DNA from: CAZPEV01 sp964585635
Lineage (GTDB): Bacteria > Zixibacteria > MSB-5A5 > GN15 > JAAZOE01
Length of the DNA: 24,420 bases
Reading direction: 5' to 3'
Assembly (NCBI GenBank): GCA_964585635.1
Contig: CAZPEV010000030.1
Coordinates: 1-24,420 of the forward strand
The position numbers were made by a program, and so were the translations under genes. Below are positions 1 to 7,040 of this stretch, in pieces (position 1 is the stretch's first letter; each line of letters begins with the position of its first letter). Below the pieces are notes generated by a model. It was not told where the DNA came from. It saw nothing but the letters and a program-made list of their open reading frames with translations, and did no database searches.

Positions 1-130
1 AACACTATGCCGGACAAATCGTTCAAATCCTCCGCGACCGACCCCCTCGACCTCACCAAGCCACTGTCGTTCCAACCCCATACTTTGTCTCCCGTATCCT
101 GCCTTGACCCTTGCGCTTTGCATGGCTTAG
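1..130. repeat. Direct repeat copy A of pilin upstream region
   Basis: This stretch matches 869-998 at a constant offset of 868 bases without gaps. I count 7 mismatches over the first 127 positions, after which the similarity fades. Copy B lies just upstream of the sigma-54 promoter of the pilin gene ending at 331. Copy A therefore probably belongs to the upstream region of a further pilin gene to the left of the window. Short open frames inside both copies have no ribosome binding site and are not credible genes. The rest of 131-270 shows no gene, only a small nested hairpin around 178-204. Confidence 0.85.
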
Positions 131-270
131 CATTCAACCTCGTTTCACGGGCGCGGCCATGCCCTCGTCATGTTAATCGGTTCCTTTCCCCTTGGGGTTA
201 ACCGGAAAAATCAAATCAGGATAGGTTACGCCGACCGGGGGATGTATCCGGCTTAATGGGCGCCGGACAA

Positions 271-301
271 AAGGAAAAGGGCGGGGGAGGACCCCGCCCT
301 T
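271..301 (-). terminator. Intrinsic terminator of the first pilin gene
   Basis: A 10-bp perfect stem (277-286 with 292-301) of GC-rich sequence encloses a 5-base loop. Read on the minus strand it is followed by TTTTCCTTTT. It lies about 30 bases after the stop codon of the pilin gene that ends at 331. Confidence 0.8.
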
Positions 302-330
302 AGGCTATGCAGGGGTATGTGCGCCTGCCC

Positions 331-762
331 TTACAGGATGGCGTCGTCGCTGGTGCAGACCAGGTTACCCAGGTCATCGATCTCCCAGATATCCTGTGTA
401 GCATCATCATCCAGAGTCGTCGCCGTCGCGCGAGCCAGCAAATCCGTGGCGTCGGCGGTCACGATCAGATACGTGTACCGGGCCGACGGCATGATCTCAA
501 CACCGATCGTGGCAAAGCCGTTCGGGGCGGCCGCACTGGCCGACACACCGGCACCCCAGTAGGTGTTGTTTGCCTGACGATAGGTGTTTTCCATCGTGTA
601 AATCTGCTTCAGAATCTGCTTCGCTTCCGACTGCTTCGACTTGGTCGTCGCGGCCATAAACCGCGGGATGGCTAACGCCGCCAAGATACCGATGATCACG
701 ACCACGATCATCAATTCGATCAGCGTGAAACCTTTTTGGCGATTATGGAACTTGGAAAACAT
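331..762 (-). CDS. Type IV pilin (PilA/PilE-like prepilin), paralogue 1
   Basis: This 143-residue protein starts with a short basic leader ending in Gly11, followed by the class III signal motif GFTLIELMIVVVIIGILAAL. That motif contains the conserved Glu5 of the mature protein and the hydrophobic N-terminal helix. A prepilin peptidase should cut between Gly11 and Phe12, and the subunit would then assemble into a type IV pilus or related pseudopilus. The C-terminal half is rich in Asp and Thr and ends in a 'DIWEIDDLGNLV' segment. It is about 80% identical by eye over the last ~100 residues to the pilin at 1160-1588. An AGGAGG ribosome binding site precedes the ATG. A sigma-54 promoter lies 52 bases upstream and a terminator lies downstream, so it looks like a monocistronic, activator-controlled gene. 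A type II secretion pseudopilin is an alternative, but the duplication favours a pilus subunit. Confidence 0.93.
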   Translation of the reverse strand: MFSKFHNRQKGFTLIELMIVVVIIGILAALAIPRFMAATTKSKQSEAKQILKQIYTMENTYRQANNTYWGAGVSASAAAPNGFATIGVEIMPSARYTYLIVTADATDLLARATATTLDDDATQDIWEIDDLGNLVCTSDDAIL

Positions 763-813
763 CGGAACCTCCTAATCTCATTTGGTTTCGTTATGTCTCT
801 TCACCCGTCTTGA

Positions 814-831
814 TTGCAAGGATGATGCCAA
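814..831 (-). promoter_or_regulatory. Sigma-54 (-24/-12) promoter of pilin 1
   Basis: On the minus strand the sequence reads TTGGCATCATCCTTGCAA. It has GG and GC separated by exactly 10 bases, as in the consensus TGGCAC-N5-TTGC. It sits 52 bases before the pilin ATG at 762. The nearest regulator gene (1592-3022) encodes a PilR/NtrC-type sigma-54 activator, which fits. No comparable site is visible in front of the second pilin. Confidence 0.85.
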
Positions 832-868
832 CTCAGCCCTCCCCGACCGACATTCCTCCCGCCTCCGC

Positions 869-998
869 AACACTATGCCGGACAAATCGTTCAAATCCTC
901 CGCGACCGACCCCCTCGAACTCCCCAAGCCACTGTCCTTCCAACCCCAAACTTTGTCTCCCGGATCCTGCCTTGACCCATGCGCATTGCATGGCTAAC
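869..998. repeat. Direct repeat copy B of pilin upstream region
   Basis: This is the second copy of the sequence at 1-130, about 94% identical without gaps. It lies 38 bases upstream of the -24/-12 promoter of pilin 1, in the usual position of activator-binding sites. At 978-994 this copy also has a dyad, CCATGC-n5-GCATGG, that is imperfect in copy A. The interval 832-1159 contains no gene, only this repeat and the hairpin at 1104-1137. Confidence 0.85.
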
Positions 999-1103
999 GA
1001 TACTATCGTTTGAGCGGCGCGGTAATCCCACCATTAGGCTGATCGGCCGATTGGAACAAGAATTGACTGGCAAATAGCTCGGTGGAAAGTTCGACATGGC
1101 TAG

Positions 1104-1137
1104 GTCCCAAAGGCGGGGAACACCCCGCCCTTGGGAC
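1104..1137 (-). terminator. Hairpin after the second pilin gene
   Basis: The arms 1104-1118 and 1123-1137 pair over 14 of 15 positions (7 bp, one A/C mismatch, 7 bp) around a 4-base loop. It lies 23 bases beyond the stop codon of the pilin ending at 1160. No T tract follows on the minus strand, so it may be an imperfect terminator or an mRNA-stabilising 3' structure. Confidence 0.6.
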
Positions 1138-1159
1138 GTGCCGGTGTACATATCGGCGC

Positions 1160-1588
1160 TTAGAGCACGGAGTCGTCGGTGATGCAGACCAGATTGCCCC
1201 GCTCATCCATTTCCCAGACGTCGATGGTGGCGTCGTCATCCAGGGTCGTCGCCGTGGCGCGGGCCAGCAAATCCGTGGCGTCGGCGGTCACGATCTCGTA
1301 CGTGTACCGGGCCGACGGCATGATCTCGACACCAATCGTGGCCAGGGTGTTTCGGTTGACCGCGTCAGCCGACACGCCCGCCCCCCAATACTGGCTGTTC
1401 GATTGACGATAGGTGGACTCCATTGTATAGATCTGCTTCAGAATCTGCTTGGCTTCGGATTGTTTGGCTCTCGTGCCCATAGGGATGAATCGCGGAATGG
1501 CCAGGGCAGCCAGAATCCCGATGATGACGACCACGATCATCAATTCAATTAGGGTAAACCCATGCTCGCTTTTGCGTCTGGCTTTCAT
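1160..1588 (-). CDS. Type IV pilin (PilA/PilE-like prepilin), paralogue 2
   Basis: This is a 142-residue prepilin with a basic leader ending in Gly10 and then FTLIELMIVVVIIGILAALAI, the N-terminal helix of type IV pilins. It is very similar to paralogue 1. The differences cluster in a central segment around residues 70-90 and in single surface-like positions, as expected for a recent duplication with diversification of the exposed head. Its ATG lies only 3 bases after the stop of the sigma-54 activator gene, with an AGGTGA ribosome binding site inside the end of that gene. It is therefore probably co-transcribed with the regulator. I see no -24/-12 promoter directly upstream, unlike for paralogue 1. 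Confidence 0.93.
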   Translation of the reverse strand: MKARRKSEHGFTLIELMIVVVIIGILAALAIPRFIPMGTRAKQSEAKQILKQIYTMESTYRQSNSQYWGAGVSADAVNRNTLATIGVEIMPSARYTYEIVTADATDLLARATATTLDDDATIDVWEMDERGNLVCITDDSVL

Positions 1589-1591
1589 GTA

Positions 1592-3022
1592 TCACCTGCC
1601 TTGTGTCTGAGCCTGCTCCGGCGCCGGCCGCACATCCGACCCGACGGCGCCAAGTTTGAATCTCTCCAGCTTCCGATAGAGAGTGGAACAATCGATGCCC
1701 AACAACCGGGCGGCCTTCGATTTGTTTCCGCCGGTCTGCTCCAAGACCCAATGGATATAGGCCTGTTCAATCGATTCCAGGGTCGGCGTTTTATGATCGG
1801 CCGGATGGACCAAGCCTTCCCGTTTGACGGAGACAATCGCCTCCGGAAATGATCCGACCGCCAAGTGATTGCCCTTGGTAAGGAGCACCGCCCGCTCGAT
1901 CGTGTTTTCGAGTTCGCGGACGTTTCCCGGCCAGACATAGAGGGCCAGGGCGCGATAAACGTCGGGATCGACGTCCTTGGGCGTCAGGTTGTGCCGCCGA
2001 CAGAATTTGTCCACAAAATGGTCGATCAAGAGGGGGATATCCTCGACCCGCTCGCGAAGCGGCGGAATGATGATCGGGATGACGTTGAGCCGGTAGAACA
2101 GGTCCGAACGAAAGCGCCCGGCGCTGACTTCATCTTCGAGGTTGGCGTTGGTGGCGCAGATCAGGCGAACGTCCACGGAAATCGGCTTCGTCTCACCGAC
2201 CGGAGTTATTTTCTTCTCCTCCAGCACTCGCAGGAGCTTCATTTGGATGGCAGGCGTCGTGTTGCCGATCTCGTCCAGAAAAAACGTGCCGCCGTCGGCG
2301 ACCTTCAACAAACCCTCTTTGTCTTTGATGGCGCCGGTGAAGGCTCCCTTGCCGTGTCCGAACAGTTCCGACTCCAGAAGTGTCTCCGGAATGGCGGCGC
2401 AGTTGATCCCGACAAAGGGGCCGTTGCAGCGGGTCGACAGGGCATGGATCGCCCGGCTCAACAGGTCTTTGCCGGTGCCTGATTCTCCGCGAATCAGGAT
2501 CGTGGAATCGACCTGGGCAACCTGCTTGATCAATTCCTTCATCTTGATGACCGGCTCGGAGACGCCGATGAAGCTGTCCAGGTCCTGCAGACCTCCCAAT
2601 TGCCGCTTCAGGCTTTGGTTTTCATCAGCCATCCGATGATGAGACAGCACCTTGTCGATGACCAGCTTGATCTCATCGATCTTGAACGGTTTGGTGATAT
2701 AATCGCTGGCCCCCCGCTTCATCGCCTCGATGGCCGACTCCACCGAGGCAAAGGCGGTCATGACGATGAAATCCTGCTCTTTGTGGCGCCTGACTTCGGT
2801 CAGAAGCTCCAGGCCGCTCATGCCCGGCATCATAATGTCGGCAATCACGAGGTCGTAATCGCCGGCGCAAATTTTTTCCACCGCCTCGCGGGCCTGGGAG
2901 CTGATCTCGACCTCATACCCCTCTTTGCGGAGCATGATCGACATGAAATTGCACATCGACTCTTCGTCGTCGACGACAAAAATCTTTCCCGGCATCGGCT
3001 TTCGTCCTGGTACTGCGACCAT
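1592..3022 (-). CDS. pilR: Sigma-54-dependent response regulator, PilR/NtrC type
   Basis: The 476-residue protein has three parts. The N-terminal receiver domain (about 12-130) carries Asp18-Asp19, phosphoacceptor Asp62 in LVIADIMMPG, Thr89 and Lys111. The AAA+ domain (about 150-385) carries Walker A GESGTGKD at 179, the sigma-54-contacting GAFTGA loop at 226, and Walker B GGTFFLDE ending at 251. The C-terminal Fis-type helix-turn-helix is NKSKAARLLGIDCSTLYRKL. Such proteins hydrolyse ATP to open sigma-54 RNA polymerase complexes once phosphorylated. It precedes one pilin gene by 3 bases and lies near a pilin with a clear -24/-12 promoter, so a PilR role is likely. No partner histidine kinase is visible in the window. 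The first ATG has a GAGG ribosome binding site. A second ATG nine codons later is an alternative. The symbol is by context. Confidence 0.92.
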   Translation of the reverse strand: MVAVPGRKPMPGKIFVVDDEESMCNFMSIMLRKEGYEVEISSQAREAVEKICAGDYDLVIADIMMPGMSGLELLTEVRRHKEQDFIVMTAFASVESAIEAMKRGASDYITKPFKIDEIKLVIDKVLSHHRMADENQSLKRQLGGLQDLDSFIGVSEPVIKMKELIKQVAQVDSTILIRGESGTGKDLLSRAIHALSTRCNGPFVGINCAAIPETLLESELFGHGKGAFTGAIKDKEGLLKVADGGTFFLDEIGNTTPAIQMKLLRVLEEKKITPVGETKPISVDVRLICATNANLEDEVSAGRFRSDLFYRLNVIPIIIPPLRERVEDIPLLIDHFVDKFCRRHNLTPKDVDPDVYRALALYVWPGNVRELENTIERAVLLTKGNHLAVGSFPEAIVSVKREGLVHPADHKTPTLESIEQAYIHWVLEQTGGNKSKAARLLGIDCSTLYRKLERFKLGAVGSDVRPAPEQAQTQGR

Positions 3023-3063
3023 TGAAGACCTCGATTTGATTACTTCATCGGCAGGGAGTGCCG

Positions 3064-3094
3064 CCTCTTAAGAGGGGTATTGCATTCTGCAATA
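3064..3094. promoter_or_regulatory. Two dyads in the divergent pilR / GAF intergenic region
   Basis: A perfect 12-bp palindrome, CCTCTTAAGAGG, occupies 3064-3075. It is followed at 3078-3094 by an inverted repeat with 7-bp arms, TATTGCA-TTC-TGCAATA. An AT-rich stretch (TATAAATATA on the minus strand) directly abuts the second dyad. They lie 40-75 bases upstream of the regulator start and about 200 bases upstream of the GAF gene. This position suits an operator or a promoter of the regulator, but no factor can be assigned. Confidence 0.45.
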
Positions 3095-3274
3095 TATTTA
3101 TACACTCCCCGCCGGCGGCCCAGGCCGTCATCCGGCAGCGACTTAGCCCGAAGTTGTCGCGTCGCTATCATCACCATCTCTTATGGTAGCAAACCGGATG
3201 CATAACGAATCCACTTTCTGCTTGCTTTGGATCGCCGTTCCAATACGTTGAACCTTATGGAAAGGGATTTTGCC

Positions 3275-3739
3275 ATGACGGATAACCTGGTAAAGGACGT
3301 CGAACATCTGGCCCGAACGACTGCCGGCCGCGAGCAGTTCCTGCTGGAAACCGCCCGGTCGATTAATCGCCATTGTCCGCACTACACCTGGGTGGGATTT
3401 TATTTTCTCAAGGGGGGTAAGCTTCATGTCGGTCCGTACGTCGGCAAGCCGACGCCTCATACGGTGATTGATCTGAATCGGGGGGTCTGCGGCGCAGCGG
3501 TTAGTCAGGGCGAAACCATCGTCGTCGCCGACGTCCAGGCCGACCCTCGCTACCTGGCTTGCTCGCTGGAGACCAGGTCGGAAATCGTCATCCCCTTGCG
3601 GATTGGGGATCGGATCATCGGCGAGCTTGATATCGATTCGGACCGGAAAGCCGCGTTCGACGACAACGACAGGCGGTTCCTCGAGCAGCTTGCGGAGAAA
3701 ATCGCGCGTAAATTGGNNNNNNNNNNGGAATTCCCCTAA
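3275..3739 (+). CDS. GAF-domain protein, fRMsr-like, interrupted by assembly gap
   Basis: The 147 residues before the gap form one GAF domain with the motifs TWVGFYFL, NRGVCGAAV, DPRYLACS and SEIVIPL, then a GELDIDSD strand. These resemble free methionine-(R)-sulfoxide reductase (fRMsr/YebR). Cys72 and Cys96 correspond by spacing to two of the three conserved cysteines of that family. The third position appears to be His62, so reductase activity is uncertain, and many proteins with this pattern are annotated only as GAF-domain proteins. The ATG at 3275 is preceded by AAGGGA; an upstream in-frame ATG at 3257 is possible. Ten Ns at 3717-3726 cut the last helix. The end given is the in-frame stop after the gap, which may not be real because the gap size is unknown. 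Confidence 0.8.
   Translation: MTDNLVKDVEHLARTTAGREQFLLETARSINRHCPHYTWVGFYFLKGGKLHVGPYVGKPTPHTVIDLNRGVCGAAVSQGETIVVADVQADPRYLACSLETRSEIVIPLRIGDRIIGELDIDSDRKAAFDDNDRRFLEQLAEKIARKLXXXXEFP
3717..3726. other. Assembly gap (10 N)
   Basis: Ten consecutive Ns mark a scaffold or contig join of unknown true length, inside the 3' end of the GAF gene. The base order right of the gap (GGAATTCCCC) may not be contiguous with the left side. Confidence 0.98.
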
Positions 3740-3748
3740 GAGCAGAGC

Positions 3749-5911
3749 TTAGGGCCTCTTTGGGGCCGTCTCCAAGATCGCGATCCGCTCCCGCGCCCGC
3801 GCGATGGCCTCAGGATATTCATTGCCGGCTATCTGGACAAAGGTTTTAAACGCAACCACGGCCCGGTCGGCCGCGCCGGGAATTCGATCGTACATGACGC
3901 CCAGGTTATAGTACGGCAGGGGATTGCCTGGCTCAAGCTGGACCAGGGCCTCGAACGCCGCCGCCGCCGCCGGCCAGTCCCGCACTTTGGTGGCCGCTTC
4001 GGCCTTAATCAGGTTCAGGTTGTAGCGCGCCGGAGCATATCCCGGATCAAGCTCCAGCGCCTGCTGCAGCGCTAGCTCCGCCCGATCCAGCTCTCCCCGC
4101 TGGCGCCTGATCGAAGCCAGAGTAACATAGATATCGCGCCGAGCATATGATGGCGGATCGGTGGCAAACGCCAGCTCGATCCAGCCCAGCCCCTCATCGG
4201 TCAGGTTCCTCACCCGGAGAAATTGCGCGACGGCCAGACAGGTCTGCGGCTCGCCCAGGCGTCGGCCCCAGCGACGCAGGCCCTCCATCGCTTGCTCCAG
4301 ACCGAGGGTCCGACCCGTCCGAATGGTCTGATCCAGACACCAGAGCTGGTACTCCAGGAAAATCTGCTGGGCCTTCAGATCTCCCTGGAGATCAAGTTGA
4401 GGAAGGGAATCGGTGGCAAAACGGATCAGCCGATCACCCAGCCGCCGGACATCCTCTTCCGGTCTTCCCGGCCCGTAGGTTAAACCCGCCAGCGCCGGCC
4501 GGCCGCGACAGGGAATCATCCCCTGGTTGACGATATATTCCGTTCCCCACCAGACCCGGTTCGTCGCAGCCGTCAGGGAATCGACGATGTGGTCGAAATC
4601 GCCCCCCCCATAGCGATGGCGCAGACGGGTCAGCGTACTGTTGGTGGAATACAGTTCGATATCCGCCCGCCGGCCTTCGGTGTAATGCAGATACAGCGCC
4701 GGATGGGCGCCGTTGTCCGACTTCAGGAACAGGATAGCTCCCCCGGGCGCGGAATCAAGCAGGTCGGCCCCATAATGCCGGGCCAGCTCGAATCGGTGCA
4801 GATCACAACGGGCGAAATTATAGGCCAATGGAATCAAGGCCAAGGCCACGGCCAGCGCCACAGTCGCGGCGGCAGGAAGGCGAAAGCGATCCACCAACCA
4901 ATCAAACGCTGACAGCATCAGAAGCGGCACCGCAATCGGAAGCGGCAACAGATACCCCTCATAATCAGGGATATGATAGGTCGAAATCATGAGGAGGTTC
5001 AACCCCGCCGGTAGAAGGATAATCCAGGCCAGATGATTTCTCCGCCACAGTATGACAATAATCCCGGGAACGGCCATTACGGCCAGGCCGGGGCCAAAGG
5101 CTGTCAGCAGGAGTTGCCCGACCTGTCGGAGGAAAAGCATCAAATCCCCGGGCGACGGCAGACCGACAAAACGCTGATAGATTTCGCCGCTGACCATGCG
5201 CCATAGCGACATGAGCGATCGCTCCTCCATCCAGTTGACCGGCAGAGCGGGATCAAAGCGAAAATACAGGTAAAGATATAAGGTCAGCGGCAGAATCAAG
5301 AGGGTGGCGGCTACCGCCAAGCTTCGCCGGGAGATGGTTCGCCGATGGATCAGGATGACGGCCAGCAAACCGGCCCAGATAACCCCTGATGAAAAATGAT
5401 GAGTCAGAGTCAGGCCGCAGAAAAAGGCGGCCGTGGCCAGACGGCGGGCGCTGTTCCGATGATGGAAAGCAACGACCGCGTAGAGGGCGGCGCCGTACAA
5501 TAAACCGGCGAAAGAATAGACCTCGGCGTTGGTCGCCGACGACCAAACCGGAGATGAAAAGGCATAGGTCAACGCCAAGCCGGCGCTCAGTATTGCCGGA
5601 ACCTTCCGGCCGCGGACCCGCTCGCACAGGAAAAACAGCACGACCGCGGTTCCGGCCGCCGCCAGGCCGGACAGGATATTGGCGGCCAGCGCCGGAGGGA
5701 GGAAAAACGTCAGCTTGAGCCAAAGATATCCCAAAATGGTGTACAGCGGGTAGCCGGGTGGATGGGCGATGCCGCCGGTGCCGAGGGCGACGGTCAATTC
5801 CCCTGAATCGCCCACGGAGACGGTCCGGCAGGCGGTCCAGAGATAGACCGCCAGGGCCGTTCCGCCGACCAGAGCCGCCCACCACCGCTGTAAACGATCG
5901 TCTCTTGACAT
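3749..5911 (-). CDS. DUF2723 integral membrane protein with C-terminal TPR repeats
   Basis: This is a 720-residue protein. The N-terminal ~380 residues are a series of hydrophobic segments and contain the hallmark GDSGELTVALGTGGIAHPPG at about 34-53, followed by YPLYT. That hallmark is typical of DUF2723 (PF11028) proteins, which share the GT-C glycosyltransferase architecture. The C-terminal ~170 residues contain TPR-like repeats, for example 'LELDPGYAPARYNLNLIKAE' and 'PGNPLPYYNLGVMYDR'. By analogy with GT-C enzymes it may transfer a sugar from a lipid carrier to an acceptor at the outer face of the inner membrane, but no substrate can be read from the sequence. DUF2723-TPR proteins are common in Bacteroidetes and related candidate phyla. 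It is convergent with the GAF gene and divergent from the small membrane protein at 6018. The ribosome binding site is weak (GGAGG 13 bases from the ATG). Confidence 0.9.
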   Translation of the reverse strand: MSRDDRLQRWWAALVGGTALAVYLWTACRTVSVGDSGELTVALGTGGIAHPPGYPLYTILGYLWLKLTFFLPPALAANILSGLAAAGTAVVLFFLCERVRGRKVPAILSAGLALTYAFSSPVWSSATNAEVYSFAGLLYGAALYAVVAFHHRNSARRLATAAFFCGLTLTHHFSSGVIWAGLLAVILIHRRTISRRSLAVAATLLILPLTLYLYLYFRFDPALPVNWMEERSLMSLWRMVSGEIYQRFVGLPSPGDLMLFLRQVGQLLLTAFGPGLAVMAVPGIIVILWRRNHLAWIILLPAGLNLLMISTYHIPDYEGYLLPLPIAVPLLMLSAFDWLVDRFRLPAAATVALAVALALIPLAYNFARCDLHRFELARHYGADLLDSAPGGAILFLKSDNGAHPALYLHYTEGRRADIELYSTNSTLTRLRHRYGGGDFDHIVDSLTAATNRVWWGTEYIVNQGMIPCRGRPALAGLTYGPGRPEEDVRRLGDRLIRFATDSLPQLDLQGDLKAQQIFLEYQLWCLDQTIRTGRTLGLEQAMEGLRRWGRRLGEPQTCLAVAQFLRVRNLTDEGLGWIELAFATDPPSYARRDIYVTLASIRRQRGELDRAELALQQALELDPGYAPARYNLNLIKAEAATKVRDWPAAAAAFEALVQLEPGNPLPYYNLGVMYDRIPGAADRAVVAFKTFVQIAGNEYPEAIARARERIAILETAPKRP

Positions 5912-6017
5912 CCTGCTTCGCCGCCCTCCGGCCGTGCATCGCCTTGCGATAGGCGCAAATTAATGTTGGAATGGCGCCGCCGTCCACCTTAATTGCGGGC
6001 AGAAACTGGAGGAGAAC

Positions 6018-6170
6018 ATGTTTTTCGGACTGGTTCTGGTTATCATCGGCGCCATGCTCCTGATGCACGAGATGGGCATTATCCACTGGTCATTTTGGAG
6101 CTATATCTGGCCGATTCTTATTATCGCGGTCGGCCTGAAGTTGATCGTCGGGGAAAAACCGCGCCGGTAG
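6018..6170 (+). CDS. Small membrane protein, LiaF/DUF5668-like
   Basis: This short gene encodes 50 residues and has a strong GGAGGAG ribosome binding site 4 bases before its ATG. The protein is two hydrophobic hairpin segments, MFFGLVLVIIGAMLLM and WPILIIAVGLKLIVG, joined by a short loop with HWSFWSYIWP, and ends in a basic tail (EKPRR). The pattern 'G-x-x-L-I-x-x-G...W-x-x-x-W-P-x-x-L-I-x-x-G' is the N-terminal two-helix domain of LiaF-type and DUF5668 proteins. Those proteins often sense envelope stress as part of longer proteins or stand alone as here. It has its own intergenic region and is not in an operon. The following 6171-6320 holds no gene, only a 14-bp palindrome (6242-6255) and GC-rich dyads between convergent genes. 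Confidence 0.75.
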   Translation: MFFGLVLVIIGAMLLMHEMGIIHWSFWSYIWPILIIAVGLKLIVGEKPRR

Positions 6171-6320
6171 CATTCCGCCGCAAATCCTGGTCGGCGGCAA
6201 TCATCGATGAAGCGTGCGGGGCGGTCCTGATCCCCCAAAAGGCGTCGGCCGACGCGGCGCCGGCCGGTTGGTTTCACCGTTTCGCCTGTCGTGCCTTTAC
6301 GCGCGGCGAACGGGGGACGG

Positions 6321-6884
6321 TTATCGCTTCGTAAAGACCGCTTTCATCGTCTCTAACCAAGTCGTTCCGTTGTCAAATGAGTTTTCCATCAGCCATTCAT
6401 ACTGTTTGGGAGTGATATTATAGGTGGTGGAGCGGGACAGCACCGTCATGCCCGGCATTTTGTCGACCCCGGCCACGGTCAATTTGCCATCGACGAAGTC
6501 CCCTTCGTACAGGCTAATCGCGCCCGCCAGGTTATCGATCCAACTATTTTGCCACTTGCCGAGCGCGCGGCTGTAGCAGGTGAGGTTGACACCGGAAAAC
6601 GGCAGCCCCAGCAACTCGCCGGAATAGCTCTGTTCCATGGCGCAGCCGTCCAGAATCAGCTTATTGACGCTGACCGCCTTGGTCTCGGTCCAGGGCGCTT
6701 TGGGATCCATGCGCATCTGTATCGTCAAATCCCAAGTTCCCTCCAGCATGGCGATCTGCTTCATTTCGGGGGGGGCGCCAACCTGCGGCACCGGGGGCAC
6801 GGGTTGCGGTTCCTCCGCCGGAACCGCCTGAGAAAACAGAAGAGCGGCGAACATGAAGGCTGATACCATCCCTATCTTTTTCAC
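6321..6884 (-). CDS. Secreted DUF1579-family protein
   Basis: The start is taken as the GTG at 6884, which has an AGGAGGAG ribosome binding site. This gives 187 residues with an N-terminal signal peptide (VKKIGMVSAFMFAALLFSQAVPA). A longer open frame upstream crosses the promoter region and lacks a ribosome binding site. The mature part begins with a proline-rich linker and then MKQIAMLEGTWDLTIQMRMD, the 'L-x-G-x-W' start of DUF1579 (PF07617) lipocalin-like beta-barrels. It continues with paired strands (SYSGELLGLPFSG, WQNSWIDNLAGAISLYEG, MTVLSRSTTYNIT). Function of the family is unknown; a periplasmic binding role is possible. It lies downstream of the arsenic operon on the same strand but is separated by a terminator-like hairpin and its own leader, so I do not count it as part of that operon. 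Confidence 0.82.
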   Translation of the reverse strand: MKKIGMVSAFMFAALLFSQAVPAEEPQPVPPVPQVGAPPEMKQIAMLEGTWDLTIQMRMDPKAPWTETKAVSVNKLILDGCAMEQSYSGELLGLPFSGVNLTCYSRALGKWQNSWIDNLAGAISLYEGDFVDGKLTVAGVDKMPGMTVLSRSTTYNITPKQYEWLMENSFDNGTTWLETMKAVFTKR

Positions 6885-6902
6885 TCTCTCCTCCTGTTGC
6901 TT

Positions 6903-6916
6903 AGCCGTGCACGGCT
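6903..6916. promoter_or_regulatory. 14-bp perfect palindrome before the DUF1579 gene
   Basis: AGCCGTGCACGGCT is a perfect palindrome located 8 bases upstream of the AGGAGGAG ribosome binding site of the gene starting at 6884. It could be a repressor operator or a hairpin in the 5' leader. Nothing identifies the factor. Confidence 0.4.
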
Positions 6917-6975
6917 GTGTTGGCGTAACATAAGAATAACATGTACCTGATACACTATTGAGCCGAGGGAACACA

Positions 6976-7036
6976 AGCAAAAAATCGCGACAGAGAATGA
7001 CGCTCATAGCCCTGGTGCGGTCGACGCCCGCGATTT
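6976..7036 (-). terminator. Probable terminator of the arsenic operon
   Basis: On the minus strand AAATCGCG (7029-7036) pairs with CGCGATTT (6982-6989), and the 3' arm runs into a stretch of six Ts. It begins just after the stop codon of acr3. The loop is long (39 bases), which is unusual for an intrinsic terminator, so confidence is moderate. Confidence 0.5.
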
Positions 7037-7040
7037 CAGT

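Noticed and set aside
7..201. Small open frame in the pilin upstream repeat, also present near 869-997
   Set aside because: Both copies share the frame only because the DNA is duplicated. There is no ribosome binding site, the frame length differs, and the region is the activator side of a sigma-54 promoter.
1..998. CRISPR array or insertion sequence explaining the repeats
   Set aside because: There are only two long copies separated by a gene, with no regular spacers, no transposase and no terminal inverted repeats. Duplication of a pilin cassette explains them better.
6242..6255. 14-bp palindrome GCGTCGGCCGACGC between convergent genes
   Set aside because: It is GC-rich with no T tract and no loop, and is expected to occur by chance in such sequence. 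It is not a clear terminator or operator.
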